Below the pieces are notes generated by a model. The model ran no database searches and was not told the origin of the DNA. It saw nothing but the letters and a program-made list of their open reading frames with translations. A stretch of DNA of 40,995 bases from Propionivibrio sp. (lineage in GTDB: Bacteria; Pseudomonadota; Gammaproteobacteria; Burkholderiales; Rhodocyclaceae). The translations under genes and the position numbers were made by a program. Positions 27,712 through 37,303 of the stretch are shown piece by piece (the first letter of the stretch is position 1; each line of letters starts with the position of its first letter). The stretch lies in NCBI RefSeq assembly GCF_017995515.1, contig NZ_JAGOIT010000010.1, forward strand, positions 10,257 through 51,251, given 5' to 3'.

Positions 27712-28983
27712 TCAGACGCCGAGCAGCAGACGTGCCGGATCTTCCAGCGCTTCCTTCATCGTCACCAGCGCCAGTACGGCTTCGCGCCCGTCGATGATGC
27801 GGTGGTCGTAGGACATCGCCAGATAGTTGATCGGGCGGATGACGATTTCGCCATTCTCGACCACAGGGCGGTCCTTCGTCGCATGGATGCCGAGGATTGC
27901 CGATTGCGGCGGGTTGATGATCGGCGTCGACAGCATCGAGCCGAAAACGCCACCGTTCGAAATCGAGAAGGTCCCGCCCGTCAAGTCCTCCAGCGACAGC
28001 TTGCCGTCCTTCGCCAGTTGGCCGAACTCGCCGATCTTCTTCTCGATGTCGGCAAACGACATCTGGTCCGCGTCGCGCAGGATCGGCACGACCAGGCCGC
28101 GCGGGCTGCCAACGGCGACGCCGATGTCGATGTAGCCGTGGTAGACGATGTCGTTGCCGTCCACCGAGGCGTTGATGATCGGGAACTTCTGCAACGCAGC
28201 GACCGCGGCCTTGACGAAGAAGCCCATGAAGCCGAGACGCACGCCGTGCGCCTTCTCGAACTTCTCGCCGTATTGCTTGCGCAGCGCCATGATCGGCGCC
28301 ATGTTCACTTCGTTGAAGGTGGTCAGGATGGCATTCGTCGATTGTGACTGCACCAGCCGCTCGGCAACGCGCGCGCGCAGACGCGACATCGGAACGCGCT
28401 GTTCCGGCCGGTCGCTCAGGGGGATCGCCACGGGGGGCGCGGGAACGAGGTTGAGCGGCGACACGGGTGCCGACGCGGGCGCCGGGACCGCCTTGCCACG
28501 CGCGGCATCAACCACGGGAGGCGTCGCCGCGGCGGAAGCCGCCAGCGCATCGGCCTTGGTGACACGGCCACCACGACCGCTGCCAGCGACGTCGGCAGCC
28601 GCGACGCCCTTTTCATCCAGAATCTTGCGCGCTGCGGGCATGGCGACGCCAGCCACCGGTTGCGCCGCAGGAGCAACCTCGGGTTTGGCGGCCGGCGCCG
28701 CCTTCGGCTTCTCAGCCGGTGCCGTTGCTGCCACCGTGGCCACGGCCTCGGTGTCGATGCGTGCAATCACTTCACCGGCAACGACCGTATCACCATTTCT
28801 CTTGACGATTTCGACGAGCACACCGGACGCCGGCGCCGGCATCTCCAGCACGACCTTGTCGGTTTCAATGTCAATCAGGTTTTCGTCCCTGGAAACGGCC
28901 GCGCCGACCTCCTTGTGCCAGGAAACGAGCGTCGCTTCGGCGACCGACTCTGACAGCTGCGGAACTTTGACGTCGATGATCAT
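27712..28983 (-). CDS. odhB: Dihydrolipoyllysine succinyltransferase (E2 of 2-oxoglutarate dehydrogenase)
   Basis: 423 residues. N-terminal lipoyl domain with Lys43 in [13 protein letters not shown] as the lipoylation site, then an Ala/Pro-rich linker and the E1/E3-binding domain (about 110-150, [13 protein letters not shown] and [14 protein letters not shown]). A second Ala/Pro linker leads to the catalytic core (about 190-423), ending in [20 protein letters not shown], which supplies the catalytic His and Asp. It moves the succinyl group to CoA. CGGAG before the ATG overlaps the end of odhA (12-nt gap), so the pair is coupled. Also called sucB. Confidence 0.97.
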   Translation of the reverse strand: MIIDVKVPQLSESVAEATLVSWHKEVGAAVSRDENLIDIETDKVVLEMPAPASGVLVEIVKRNGDTVVAGEVIARIDTEAVATVAATAPAEKPKAAPAAKPEVAPAAQPVAGVAMPAARKILDEKGVAAADVAGSGRGGRVTKADALAASAAATPPVVDAARGKAVPAPASAPVSPLNLVPAPPVAIPLSDRPEQRVPMSRLRARVAERLVQSQSTNAILTTFNEVNMAPIMALRKQYGEKFEKAHGVRLGFMGFFVKAAVAALQKFPIINASVDGNDIVYHGYIDIGVAVGSPRGLVVPILRDADQMSFADIEKKIGEFGQLAKDGKLSLEDLTGGTFSISNGGVFGSMLSTPIINPPQSAILGIHATKDRPVVENGEIVIRPINYLAMSYDHRIIDGREAVLALVTMKEALEDPARLLLGV

Positions 28984-28995
28984 GTTGACTCCGGA

Positions 28996-31836
28996 TTAGG
29001 CTAATTTGTATGGGCCAATTTCGCCCAGTGCGGACTCGATCAGCGCTTTTTGTTGTGCGTTGTGCTTGCTGTAGTAGCCGACCGCGGGCGACGGCGACGC
29101 GGAACGCGACACCAGGAGCAGGCGCTGCTTGCTGTTGAACGAGCGATCGAGGTGCTGGCGCGAGGCGATCCAGTACCAGGCGCCCTGGTTGCGCGGCTCT
29201 TCCTGGCACCAGACGATCTCGGTAGCCTTCGGGTACTTGGCCATTTCCGCCTGGAAGGCTTCCTGCGGGAAGGGGTACAGTTGCTCCAGCCTGGCGATGG
29301 CGATATCGGTGATGTTCTTCTCACGTCGCGCCGCCAGCAAATCGTAGTAGACCTTGCCCGAACAGAAGATGACGCGCGTCACCTTCTTGCCGTCGATTGG
29401 GTCGACTTCGCCGATCACCGGCTTGAAGCTGCCCTTGGCGATGTCGTCCATCGTCGAGACCGCATCCTTGTGCCGCAGGAGCGACTTTGGCGTAAACACG
29501 ATGAGCGGCTTGCGCTGCTTGCGGATGGCCTGCCGGCGCAGCATGTGGAAGACCTGGGCCGGCGTCGAGGGCTGGCAGACTTCCATGTTCATTTCGGCAC
29601 ACAAGGACATGAAGCGCTCGATACGCGCCGACGAGTGCTCCGGCCCCTGCCCTTCGTAGCCGTGCGGCAGGAAGACGACAAGGCCGCAGGCGCGCCCCCA
29701 CTTCGATTCGCCGGAAGCGATGAACTGGTCGATCACCACCTGCGCACCATTGACGAAGTCACCGAACTGCGCTTCCCAGACGACGAGGTCGTAGGGGTTC
29801 GAGGTCGCGTAGCCGTACTCGAAGGCGAGCACCGCTTCTTCCGAAAGCACGGAGTCGAAGCACTGGAACCGGGCCTGGTTGTCCTGCAGGTTGGCGAGCG
29901 GCGAGTAGGTGCCTTCGTCCCAGTTCTCGCGGTGCTGGTCGTGCAACACGGCGTGACGGTGGAAGAAGGTACTGCGCCCGACGTCTTCGCCCGAAATGCG
30001 AACGCCGTGCCCGGAAACGAGCAGCGTCGCGTAAGCGAGGTTCTCGCCCATGCCCCAGTCGATCGGCAGACTCCCCTGTCCCATCAGGCGACGGTCATCG
30101 ATGATCTTCTTGACGCGGCTATGCAGCGCAAAATCCTCTGGATAGGTTGCCAAGCGCTCCGACAAGCGCCTGATTTCCTTGACCGGCACCGTCGTGTCGC
30201 AGTTGTCGATGTACTTTTGCGTCAGGAACGGCGTCCAGTCGATGAGGATCGGATTGGTGTAGCCGGCGATGACCGGGTTGTACAAGAGCTCGCCGCGATC
30301 GAGGTGATCGCGGTAGTTCCGGATCATGTCGTCCGGCCCGTCGCTCGGCAGCACGCCTTCGGCGACCAGCCGGTCGGCATAGAGCTTCCGCGTGCCCGGA
30401 TGGGCGGCAACACGCTTGTACATCAAGGGCTGCGTTACCATCGGTTCGTCTTGCTCGTTGTGCCCCAGCTTGCGGAAGCAGACGATATCGACGACGACGT
30501 CCTTCTTGAACTCCTGCCGGAATTCGACGGCCAGACGCGTCGCCAGCGCCACTGCTTCGGGGTCGTCGCCATTGACGTGGAAAATCGGCGCGTCGGACAT
30601 CTTGAAAATGTCGGTGCAATACAGCGACGAGCGTGAGTCGCGCGGATCGGACGTCGTGAAGCCGATCTGGTTATTGACGACGATATGCACCGTCCCACCC
30701 GTGCCGTAGCCACGCGTCTGGGCGAAGTTGAGCATCTCCTGATTGACGCCCTGGCCGGCCACCGCGGCATCGCCGTGGATCAGCACGGGCAGCACCTTCT
30801 CCCGTCCGTTGTCGCCGCGACGGGTCTGGCGGGCATAGACGGCGCCTTCGACGACCGGATTGACGATCTCGAGGTGCGACGGATTGAAAGCCAGCGTCAG
30901 ATGGCATGGGCCGCCCGGCGTCATGACGTCGGACGAATAGCCGAGGTGGTACTTGACGTCGCCCGAGGTGAGATCCTGCGCCTTCTTGCCCTCGAACTCG
31001 TCGAACAGCATCGCCGGCGCCTTGCCCAGCGTGTTGACGAGCACATTCAGGCGACCACGGTGCGCCATGCCGACGACGATATCGTCAATGCCGCTGCCGC
31101 CCGCGACGCGAATCACTTCATCGAGCGCGACAATCAGCGATTCGCCGCCTTCAAGCGAGAAGCGCTTCTGCCCGACGTAGCGCGTGTGCAGGTAGCGCTC
31201 GAGCGTCTCGGCAGCCGTCAGGCGTTCAAGCAAGCGCAACTTCTGGCTTGCCGTGTAGGTGCCCTTGCTGTGAATCGGCTCGATCCGCGCCTGAACCCAG
31301 CGCCGCTCGGTGATGTTGTTGATGTACATGTACTCGACGCCGACCCAGCCGCAGTAGGTTTCCTTGAGCGCATCGAGGATTTGCCCGAAGGTTGCCCGCT
31401 CGGGGACGCCCTTGAACGAACCCGCGTTGAACGGCGTGTTGATGTCGGCGTCGCTCAAGCCGTAGAACGACGGTTCGAGTTCGTTCAGTTTGGGACGCGG
31501 CTGGCGCTTCAGCGGATCGAGATTGGCCCAGCGCGCGCCCAGCGTCCGATACGCGCTGATCATCTGGAGGATGCTGACCTGCTTCTTGTCGTCCGCCGGC
31601 CGCCGAACAGCCGCCTTGTATCCGCCGTTCTTCGCCTGTTCGGCAAAGGCATGCACTACCGGCAAATGCGGCACGTCGCGCGCAATCGTCCCCGGCAACT
31701 GGGCCAGCTTGTCAAAATAGTCGCGCCACTCGCCGGGAACGGACGCCGGATTATCGAGATAGTTTTCGTAGAGTTCTTCGACGAACGGGGCATTGCCGCC
31801 GAAGAGATGAGACGTTCCGAACAATTGATTCATCAT
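28996..31836 (-). CDS. odhA: 2-Oxoglutarate dehydrogenase E1
   Basis: 946 residues, the usual length. Thiamine-diphosphate enzyme that decarboxylates 2-oxoglutarate and succinylates the lipoyl arm of OdhB. Seen: the N-terminal E2-binding tail (MNQLFGTSHLFGGNAPFVEE), VVGMAHRGRLNVLVN, the ThDP motif from IHGDAAVAGQGVNQE to VHIVVNNQIGFTTS, and the transketolase-type C-terminal domain (LPHGYEGQGPEHSSARIERF). Start at 31836, with a second ATG 3 nt on; no strong SD. The 125-nt gap to gltA upstream holds a hairpin. Also called sucA. Confidence 0.97.
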   Translation of the reverse strand: MMNQLFGTSHLFGGNAPFVEELYENYLDNPASVPGEWRDYFDKLAQLPGTIARDVPHLPVVHAFAEQAKNGGYKAAVRRPADDKKQVSILQMISAYRTLGARWANLDPLKRQPRPKLNELEPSFYGLSDADINTPFNAGSFKGVPERATFGQILDALKETYCGWVGVEYMYINNITERRWVQARIEPIHSKGTYTASQKLRLLERLTAAETLERYLHTRYVGQKRFSLEGGESLIVALDEVIRVAGGSGIDDIVVGMAHRGRLNVLVNTLGKAPAMLFDEFEGKKAQDLTSGDVKYHLGYSSDVMTPGGPCHLTLAFNPSHLEIVNPVVEGAVYARQTRRGDNGREKVLPVLIHGDAAVAGQGVNQEMLNFAQTRGYGTGGTVHIVVNNQIGFTTSDPRDSRSSLYCTDIFKMSDAPIFHVNGDDPEAVALATRLAVEFRQEFKKDVVVDIVCFRKLGHNEQDEPMVTQPLMYKRVAAHPGTRKLYADRLVAEGVLPSDGPDDMIRNYRDHLDRGELLYNPVIAGYTNPILIDWTPFLTQKYIDNCDTTVPVKEIRRLSERLATYPEDFALHSRVKKIIDDRRLMGQGSLPIDWGMGENLAYATLLVSGHGVRISGEDVGRSTFFHRHAVLHDQHRENWDEGTYSPLANLQDNQARFQCFDSVLSEEAVLAFEYGYATSNPYDLVVWEAQFGDFVNGAQVVIDQFIASGESKWGRACGLVVFLPHGYEGQGPEHSSARIERFMSLCAEMNMEVCQPSTPAQVFHMLRRQAIRKQRKPLIVFTPKSLLRHKDAVSTMDDIAKGSFKPVIGEVDPIDGKKVTRVIFCSGKVYYDLLAARREKNITDIAIARLEQLYPFPQEAFQAEMAKYPKATEIVWCQEEPRNQGAWYWIASRQHLDRSFNSKQRLLLVSRSASPSPAVGYYSKHNAQQKALIESALGEIGPYKLA

Positions 31837-31929
31837 GACAGTGATCTGCGCTCTGGTTGCAGTGAAGGATTCGGGTGCGTTGGCTCACAACACGGGACGA
31901 TTCCAATTCGGCCGGCACAAAAGCCAAGA

Positions 31930-31949
31930 GCTGCGGACACTGCCGCAGC
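31930..31949 (-). terminator. Hairpin between gltA and odhA (partial terminator or attenuator)
   Basis: On the minus strand GCTGCGG-CAGTGT-CCGCAGC forms a 7-bp GC-rich stem with a 6-nt loop just downstream of the gltA stop, followed by a modest T-containing stretch (TCTTGGCTTTTG). It may reduce but not stop readthrough into odhA. The rest of this 125-nt gap shows no other feature. Confidence 0.4.
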
Positions 31950-31961
31950 CCCTTGCATCCA

Positions 31962-33263
31962 TCACTCTTCGCGTTGATGGATCGGCGGTACGTCGCGCAT
32001 CGGCGTTCCCATATAGAGCTGGCGTGGGCGGCCGATCTTGAATTCGGGATCCGAAATCATTTCTTCCCACTGCACCATCCAGCCAACTGTACGGGCCAAG
32101 GCGAAAATGCAGGTAAACATCGAGGTCGGGATGCCGATCGCCTTCTGAACGATGCCGGAATAGAAATCGACATTCGGATAGAGTTTCTTCTCGATGAAGT
32201 ATTCGTCTTCCAGCGCGATCTTCTCGAGCTCAAGCGCCAGCTTGAACAGGCGGTCGTTCTGCAAACCAAGTTCCTGCAGCACGTCACCGCAAACCTTGCG
32301 CATGATCTTGGCGCGCGGGTCGAAGTTCTTGTAGACCCGATGGCCGAAGCCCATCAGCTTGAACGAGTCATTCTTGTCCTTGGCGCGCTTGATGTACTCC
32401 GGCACGCGCGACACGTCGCCGATTTCTTCGAGCATCTTGAGGCAGGCCTCGTTGGCGCCGCCGTGCGCCGGCCCCCACAGACAACCGATACCGGCCGAAA
32501 TGCAGGCGTACGGGTTGGCGCCCGACGAGCCGGCGAGTCGCACGGTCGAGGTCGAGGCATTCTGTTCGTGGTCGGCGTGCAGCGTGAAAATGGTATCGAG
32601 CGCGTGGACCAGCACCGGGTTCGGCTCGTATTTCTCGCAGGGCGTACCGAACATCATGTGCATGAAGTTGGCGGTGTATCCGAGATCGTTACGCGGATAC
32701 ATGAACGGCTCGCCGACCGTGTACTTGTGGGCCATCGCCACGATCGTCGGCAGCTTGGCGACGATGCGGTTGAAGCTGATGTTGCGGTGCGCGGCGTCGG
32801 AAAAGTCCTCGGCTTCGTGGTAGAACGCGGACAATGCGCCAACGACGCCGACCATGACCGCCATCGGGTGCGCGTCTCGCCGGAAGCCCTGGTAGAACTT
32901 GGCCATCTGCTCGTGCACCATCGTGTGCTTTTTGACGATCGAAACGAACTCGCGCTTCTGGTCGGCATTCGGCAGGTCGCCGTGTTTCAGCAGATAGGCG
33001 ACATCCAGGAAGTTGCAGTGCTGCGCCAGCTGTTCGATCGGATAACCGCGATACAAGAGCTCGCCCTTGTCGCCGTCGATAAAGGTAATCGTTGACTGAC
33101 AGGAGGCCGTCGACAGGAAGCCCGAGTCGTAGGTAAACAAGCCCGTCTTCGCGCCGAGCGTGCGGATGTCAATACAATCATTGCCATGCACTGGCGTCAG
33201 GACGGGGAACTCTACGGGATCTCGCCCCTCGATCGTGAGTACGGCCTTTCGTGCGTTTGTCAT
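31962..33263 (-). CDS. gltA: Citrate synthase (type II, hexameric class)
   Basis: 433 residues from the start chosen here. It condenses acetyl-CoA and oxaloacetate, the entry step of the TCA cycle. Catalytic His regions [20 protein letters not shown] and [17 protein letters not shown] and the Asp-containing [14 protein letters not shown] are intact. An upstream ATG at 33269 touches the SD (GGGAG directly against ATG), while the ATG at 33263 has the SD at a 6-nt spacing, so 33263 is preferred. The gene lies 65 nt after sdhE on the same strand and is probably co-transcribed with it. Confidence 0.97.
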   Translation of the reverse strand: MTNARKAVLTIEGRDPVEFPVLTPVHGNDCIDIRTLGAKTGLFTYDSGFLSTASCQSTITFIDGDKGELLYRGYPIEQLAQHCNFLDVAYLLKHGDLPNADQKREFVSIVKKHTMVHEQMAKFYQGFRRDAHPMAVMVGVVGALSAFYHEAEDFSDAAHRNISFNRIVAKLPTIVAMAHKYTVGEPFMYPRNDLGYTANFMHMMFGTPCEKYEPNPVLVHALDTIFTLHADHEQNASTSTVRLAGSSGANPYACISAGIGCLWGPAHGGANEACLKMLEEIGDVSRVPEYIKRAKDKNDSFKLMGFGHRVYKNFDPRAKIMRKVCGDVLQELGLQNDRLFKLALELEKIALEDEYFIEKKLYPNVDFYSGIVQKAIGIPTSMFTCIFALARTVGWMVQWEEMISDPEFKIGRPRQLYMGTPMRDVPPIHQREE

Positions 33264-33328
33264 AGTCATCTCCCGTTCAGGTTATTGAGCTACTAAATTG
33301 ATCAAGCCCCAACACTAGGTCTCTTCCC

Positions 33329-33580
33329 TTACTTTTGCCTTACGTTGCGCAGCATTGCCAGGACCTCGACCTGTACGGAATCAGCGCACGCGCGCTTCCC
33401 CATGATCATGGGCCATAGATCGTGATCTTCCATCTCCGCCAGCACGACGAACGCGGCGACCTGCTCCGCGTTCAAGTTCGGAAATTGCGTGTCAAGAAAG
33501 CTTCCCAGCAGCAAGTCCATTTCCAGTAGCGCACGGTGCGTACAGCGCCAGCGCAAACGATTCATCTCAGAAACTTCCAT
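33329..33580 (-). CDS. sdhE: Succinate dehydrogenase assembly factor SdhE (FAD-attachment helper)
   Basis: 83 residues (family about 80-95). It helps attach FAD covalently to SdhA. RLRWRCTHRALLEMDLLLGS and the helical rest (FVVLAEMEDHDLWPMIMG) fit the family. The signature RGxxE reads R16-A17-L18-L19-E20, with Ala for Gly. AGGAGG 8 nt before the ATG at 33580 is a strong SD. Normally this gene follows sdhB; here sdhCDAB is not next to it, only the GntR gene 161 nt upstream on the same strand. Confidence is in the family, less in activity. Confidence 0.88.
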   Translation of the reverse strand: MEVSEMNRLRWRCTHRALLEMDLLLGSFLDTQFPNLNAEQVAAFVVLAEMEDHDLWPMIMGKRACADSVQVEVLAMLRNVRQK

Positions 33581-33741
33581 CAAACTGGCCTCCTGACCAT
33601 CATTGCCATGATCTTTCGTTCTATTACATGGCCAGACCAGATTCAAGCTGCGGGAATGGCCATTTCGATTTGCATAAACAGGAAAAGTTCAAGCGAGCGC
33701 TGCGGATTTAGCCGCTCGCCCCATTCCTTTGACAGCGAGTG

Positions 33742-34482
33742 TCACCCGAGCTCGTTGTGGTAATGAAAATGCTGCGTCGAATAGAAGCCCCTGCGCCACT
33801 CGACCGGTTTATCGGCGTATGTAAACGTTACCCGTTCAACCAGCAACAGCGGGCTCCCCTCGGGAACCTGCAACAACCCGGAACTCAATCGATCGGCAGA
33901 AACCGCGCGCAAGCGCTCGTCGGCACGAATCATGCGAACACCGAATTTGGTCTCGAACAGACTGTACAGCGACATCCCGCCGGCCTTCAGGACATCCAGC
34001 GTGAGATCCGCAAACAAGTCTCCCGGAAGATAAATCTCATCGAAAACGGCAGGCTCGTTACCAAAGCGCAACAACCGGCGAACGATGATGATCGGCGCCC
34101 CGGGCTCAAGCGCGAGCGTTCGCGCCACGTCCGAACCGGCCTTCGCTCGCCAGCACTCGATGGGAATGCTCTTCAGCGGCTTCAACTCGCCTTCGTTGGC
34201 ACCAATGCGCAGAAAACGGAAGAAGGAGCGAGGATCATTGTGCGAAGCGACGAAAGTCCCCTTCCCCTGACGCCGAACCAACAGATTCTCCGCGGCCATC
34301 TCGTCGATGGCCTTGCGTACCGTCCCCTGACTTACGCCGAAACGCACCGCGAGTTCGGACTCGCTCGGGATGAGGTCACCCGGTCCCCATTCGCCGGATT
34401 CAAGACTGCGCGTAATCAACCCTCGGATCTGGCGATAGAGGGGACTGAAAGTGGGTGAATGCGAGGCGGCTTGTCGACTCAT
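33742..34482 (-). CDS. GntR-family regulator with UTRA (HutC-type) ligand domain
   Basis: 246 residues. Winged helix (about 12-80: PLYRQIRGLITRSLESGEWG, IPSESELAVRFGVSQGTVRK, RRQGKGTFV) followed by a UTRA effector domain (about 95-240: PIIIVRRLLRFGNEPAVFDE, LPEG-like VPEGSPLLLVERVTFTYADK). It is divergent from mdh and upstream of sdhE-gltA-odhAB-lpd on the same strand, so it probably controls TCA-cycle genes in response to a metabolite; the ligand is not predictable. ATG at 34482 is preferred over an upstream ATG at 34524, which adds residues without similarity. After its TGA the same frame stays open for 34 more codons. Confidence 0.92.
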   Translation of the reverse strand: MSRQAASHSPTFSPLYRQIRGLITRSLESGEWGPGDLIPSESELAVRFGVSQGTVRKAIDEMAAENLLVRRQGKGTFVASHNDPRSFFRFLRIGANEGELKPLKSIPIECWRAKAGSDVARTLALEPGAPIIIVRRLLRFGNEPAVFDEIYLPGDLFADLTLDVLKAGGMSLYSLFETKFGVRMIRADERLRAVSADRLSSGLLQVPEGSPLLLVERVTFTYADKPVEWRRGFYSTQHFHYHNELG

Positions 34483-34532
34483 GGCTTTGGATTGCAGCAC
34501 ATTTTCACTGGTCGGTCCACACAAAAATAAGC

Positions 34533-34559
34533 ATCATATATATAACATAAGATAATGAT
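34533..34559. promoter_or_regulatory. AT-rich inverted repeat in the gntR-mdh divergent region (candidate operator)
   Basis: ATCAT (34533) and ATGAT (34555) are arranged as an inverted repeat around a very A/T-rich core containing TATATATAA, unlike the GC-rich surroundings. It sits about 50 bp upstream of the gntR start and about 20 bp upstream of the mdh -35. HutC-type regulators often bind TATA-containing palindromes, so self-regulation at this site is plausible. It can also serve as the gntR -10 region. Confidence 0.35.
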
Positions 34560-34577
34560 TCCTGCGACAGTGTACGA

Positions 34578-34607
34578 TTGACACTCGCGGTTCTTAGCTC
34601 TTATCAT
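34578..34607 (+). promoter_or_regulatory. Sigma70-type promoter of mdh
   Basis: A perfect -35 TTGACA (34578-34583) and -10 TATCAT (34602-34607) are 18 bp apart. Transcription from about 34615 gives a leader of nearly 100 nt that is unusually T-rich (CCGTTTTTTTCTG, CTATTTTTAATCCGTTG) before the SD AGGAG. Confidence 0.55.
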
Positions 34608-34712
34608 CCCGCGTTGATTCGCCCAGTCCGGGCACGCCGTCTCAGCACTCGATTCCCTTTCCGTTTTTTTCTGTCCTATTTTTAATCCGTTGTTTTTCTT
34701 AGGAGTTTTTCC

Positions 34713-35699
34713 ATGTCCAAATCCCCAGTCCGCGTAGCAGTCACGGGTGCAGCCGGCCAGATCGGTTACAGCCTGCTTTTCCGCATCGCCTCCGGCGAAA
34801 TGCTCGGCAAGGACCAACCGGTCATCATCCAGATGCTCGACCTCCCGCAAGCGCAGAAGGCTTGCCAAGGCGTCATCATGGAACTCGACGATTGCGCGTT
34901 CCCGCTGCTCGCTGGCGTGTTTGCCACCGACGATCCGAACGTTGCCTTCAAGGATGCCGACATCTGCTTGCTCGTTGGCGCCCGTCCCCGCACCGCTGGC
35001 ATGGAGCGCGCTGATCTGCTGAGCGCAAACGGCGCGATCTTTACCGTCCAGGGCAAGGCCATCGCCGAAAACGCCAAGGAAGACGTCAAGGTTCTCGTCG
35101 TCGGCAATCCGTGCAACACCAATGCCTACATCGCTGCCGCCACTGCCAGGAAAGTTGGCCGCACCAACCCGGCGAACTACCACGGCATGCTTCGCCTCGA
35201 CTACAACCGTGCCGCGTCGCAACTGGCCGCCAAGATCGGTCGCCCGGTTTCGACGATCAGCAAGCTCGTGGTCTGGGGCAACCACTCACCGACGATGTAT
35301 GCCGACTACCGCAACTGCGTTTCCAACGGCGACAGCGTCAAGGCCCTGATCAACGATCCGGTCTGGAACAACGACGTCTTCCTGCCGACCGTCGGCAAGC
35401 GCGGCGCTGCCATTATCGAAGCCCGCGGCCTCTCGTCCGCTGCTTCGGCCGCCAACGCAGCGATCGGCCACATGCGTGACTGGGTTCTCGGCTCCGATGA
35501 CTGGGTCACGATGGGCGTTCCGAGCGACGGCTCCTACGGCATTCCCGCCGGCATCGTCTACGGCTTCCCCTGCGAGTGCAAGGGCGGTTCCTACAAGATC
35601 ATCCAGGGCCTCGAAATCGACGAGTACTCGCGCGAGAAGATGAACAAGACCCTCAAGGAACTGACCGACGAAGCCGAAGCCGTCAAGAGCATGCTCTAA
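34713..35699 (+). CDS. mdh: Malate dehydrogenase (NAD-dependent)
   Basis: 328 residues, of the class shared by many betaproteobacteria and resembling the eukaryotic cytosolic enzyme. It interconverts malate and oxaloacetate, supplying GltA. NAD-binding [32 protein letters not shown]; the catalytic Asp/Arg block [12 protein letters not shown]; catalytic His in [13 protein letters not shown]; and the C-terminal [24 protein letters not shown] 8 nt before the ATG. It has its own promoter and is followed by a strong terminator, so it is probably a single-gene transcript opposed to gntR. Confidence 0.97.
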   Translation: MSKSPVRVAVTGAAGQIGYSLLFRIASGEMLGKDQPVIIQMLDLPQAQKACQGVIMELDDCAFPLLAGVFATDDPNVAFKDADICLLVGARPRTAGMERADLLSANGAIFTVQGKAIAENAKEDVKVLVVGNPCNTNAYIAAATARKVGRTNPANYHGMLRLDYNRAASQLAAKIGRPVSTISKLVVWGNHSPTMYADYRNCVSNGDSVKALINDPVWNNDVFLPTVGKRGAAIIEARGLSSAASAANAAIGHMRDWVLGSDDWVTMGVPSDGSYGIPAGIVYGFPCECKGGSYKIIQGLEIDEYSREKMNKTLKELTDEAEAVKSML

Positions 35700-35716
35700 G
35701 CCGGTTCGTGTCGCCG

Positions 35717-35745
35717 AAGCCGCAGCGACGCTGCGGCTTTTTTTT
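35717..35745 (+). terminator. Rho-independent terminator of mdh
   Basis: AAGCCGCAG-CGACG-CTGCGGCTT, a 9-bp GC-rich stem with a 5-nt loop, runs straight into eight Ts, 17 nt after the mdh stop. A textbook intrinsic terminator. Confidence 0.92.
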
Positions 35746-35807
35746 GCCTTCGCGCAAGACACAGAGCGTTAGAATGGCGCTCCTTGAGTACTCGACGGAA
35801 GAATCCC

Positions 35808-36791
35808 ATGCGACACCCTAGTGACGTTCTCTTTTCCGGGGAGAAGCTCTTCCCGATCCTGCCGGTAGTCGACCACTACGCCGGTTCGGAAAAACTGATG
35901 AACAAGGCCATCCAGCTACAGAACGACCTGGGGCCCGTGTTCGATGTCACCTGCGATTGCGAGGACGGCGCCCACGCTGGCGCCGAACGCGAACACGCCG
36001 AGATGGCCGCGCATGTAATCATGAGCGATGCCAATCGCTTCGGGCGTGTCGGCGCTCGTATCCACGACATCACGCACCCGAACTGGCAGCAGGATCTCGA
36101 TATCCTGGTTTCCATCGCCGGCACCCGTCTGCCTTTCATTACCTTCCCGAAGCCGCGCAGCGCCGCCGATGTTCGAGCCCAGGTCTCTGCGCTGCGCGAT
36201 GCTGAAGCACGAACGGGGTTAAAACAACAGATTCCGGTGCACGTACTGATCGAAACCTTCGGCGCCCTGCGAGAAGCGTGGGAAATCGCCGCGCTACCGA
36301 GCGTGGAATCGCTTGACTTCGGATTGATGGACTTCGTGTCCGGACATCACGGCGCAGTCCCGGGGTCAGCGATGAAGAGTCCGGGGCAATTCGAGCATCC
36401 GCTTGTAGTCCGGGCGAAATGCGAGATTTCAACCGCTGCACTCGCCAACGGCGTCGTGCCCACGCACAACGTAACAACCGAACTCAAGGACATTGAGGTC
36501 ATCCGAAACGATGCGCGACGGGCGCGCGTCGAGTTTGGCTATCTCAGAATGTGGAGCATTCACCCGAACCAGATCATGCCCATCGTCGAAGCGATGCGAC
36601 CGGACTTTTCCGAGGTCGAAGTCGCCACGGAGATTCTGGTCGCAGCGCAGGATACCGACTGGGGCCCCATCGCCCATGACGGACGACTCCACGATCGTGC
36701 CTCGTATCGCTACTATTGGGAACTGCTCGCACGTGCCAGGGCGACAGGCATGACCCTTCCTGCCAACGCGGCAGAGCGCTTCTTCGGCTGA
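35808..36791 (+). CDS. CitE / HpcH-HpaI-type aldolase-lyase family protein
   Basis: 327 residues. A TIM-barrel C-C lyase of the citrate lyase beta / malyl-CoA lyase superfamily. Visible: FDVTCDCEDGAHAGAEREHA (acidic metal-binding region), the RIHDITHPNW strand, PFITFPKPRSAADV, VHVLIETFGALREAWEI (metal-ligand Glu) and LDFGLMDFVSGHHG. Members split (S)-malyl-CoA, citramalyl-CoA or related CoA esters; the substrate here is not shown by sequence. The position next to mdh suggests a C4 acid link. ATG at 35808 with GGAAG upstream; a TTG at 35784 is in frame but has no SD. TAGAAT at 35770 may be its -10. Confidence 0.85.
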   Translation: MRHPSDVLFSGEKLFPILPVVDHYAGSEKLMNKAIQLQNDLGPVFDVTCDCEDGAHAGAEREHAEMAAHVIMSDANRFGRVGARIHDITHPNWQQDLDILVSIAGTRLPFITFPKPRSAADVRAQVSALRDAEARTGLKQQIPVHVLIETFGALREAWEIAALPSVESLDFGLMDFVSGHHGAVPGSAMKSPGQFEHPLVVRAKCEISTAALANGVVPTHNVTTELKDIEVIRNDARRARVEFGYLRMWSIHPNQIMPIVEAMRPDFSEVEVATEILVAAQDTDWGPIAHDGRLHDRASYRYYWELLARARATGMTLPANAAERFFG

Positions 36792-36795
36792 CTCG

Positions 36796-37158
36796 ATGAG
36801 CATGCGGTCACTGATCAAGGATTTGTTGAAGTTCCGGGACGAACGAAACTGGTCGCAGTTTCACACGCTGCGCAACCTGATCGTTTCACTCAATCTCGAA
36901 GCGGCCGAGCTACTCGAACTCACGCAATGGAAGTCGGACGAAGAGATATCGCGGCTCACCGAAGATCCGAGGTCAGATGAAGCGTTGCGTGACGAATGTG
37001 CTGATATTCTGCTCTACCTGCTCTTGATTGCCGAAAAGGCCGGCTTCGACCTTACTGAAGCGGCACAAGAGAAAATCACAAAGAACGCAGCGAAGTACCC
37101 CATATCCAAGAGTTACGGATCAAGCCGGAAATATACGGAATTGGGCGTCGATAACTGA
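36796..37158 (+). CDS. MazG-like nucleotide pyrophosphohydrolase
   Basis: 120 residues. The all-alpha NTP pyrophosphatase core has LNLEAAELLELTQWKSDEE and the second metal motif DECADILLYLLLIAEKAGFD (E-x-x-D), as in the dCTP pyrophosphatase / RS21-C6 branch that removes non-standard dNTPs. KYPISKSYGSSRKYTEL is the usual C-terminal substrate loop. It begins 4 nt after the lyase stop (ATG 36796, or 36802), so it is co-transcribed with it. The specific nucleotide is not predictable. Confidence 0.9.
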   Translation: MSMRSLIKDLLKFRDERNWSQFHTLRNLIVSLNLEAAELLELTQWKSDEEISRLTEDPRSDEALRDECADILLYLLLIAEKAGFDLTEAAQEKITKNAAKYPISKSYGSSRKYTELGVDN

Positions 37159-37191
37159 GAGCACAGTCGACCTTCGCCCTCTACGCCAAAC

Positions 37192-37231
37192 GTGAAAAGG
37201 GCCAGTGGATTTGATCCACCGGCCCTTTCAC
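37192..37231. terminator. Bidirectional terminator between the mazG-like gene and nuoN
   Basis: GTGAAAAGGGCCAGTGGAT-TTG-ATCCACCGGCCCTTTCAC is a long, nearly perfect palindrome (one bulge, one mismatch). It lies between convergent genes, with A-rich sequence on one side and T-rich on the other, so it can work in both directions. Bases 37232-37303 hold nothing else that I can see. Confidence 0.85.
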
Positions 37232-37303
37232 TGTCTCAACCGCTACAACGATTCGGGTTGCTAGCACTCGCCGGGCGACACCAATCCGCGTGTCGCCGGA
37301 CCG

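Noticed and set aside
29050-30636. 528-codon plus-strand frame opposite odhA
   Set aside because: No recognisable domain; odhA motifs are intact on the other strand.
33742-33744. Selenocysteine or programmed readthrough of the GntR TGA
   Set aside because: No hairpin of SECIS type is evident after the codon and GntR/UTRA proteins end normally here; a simple stop is enough.
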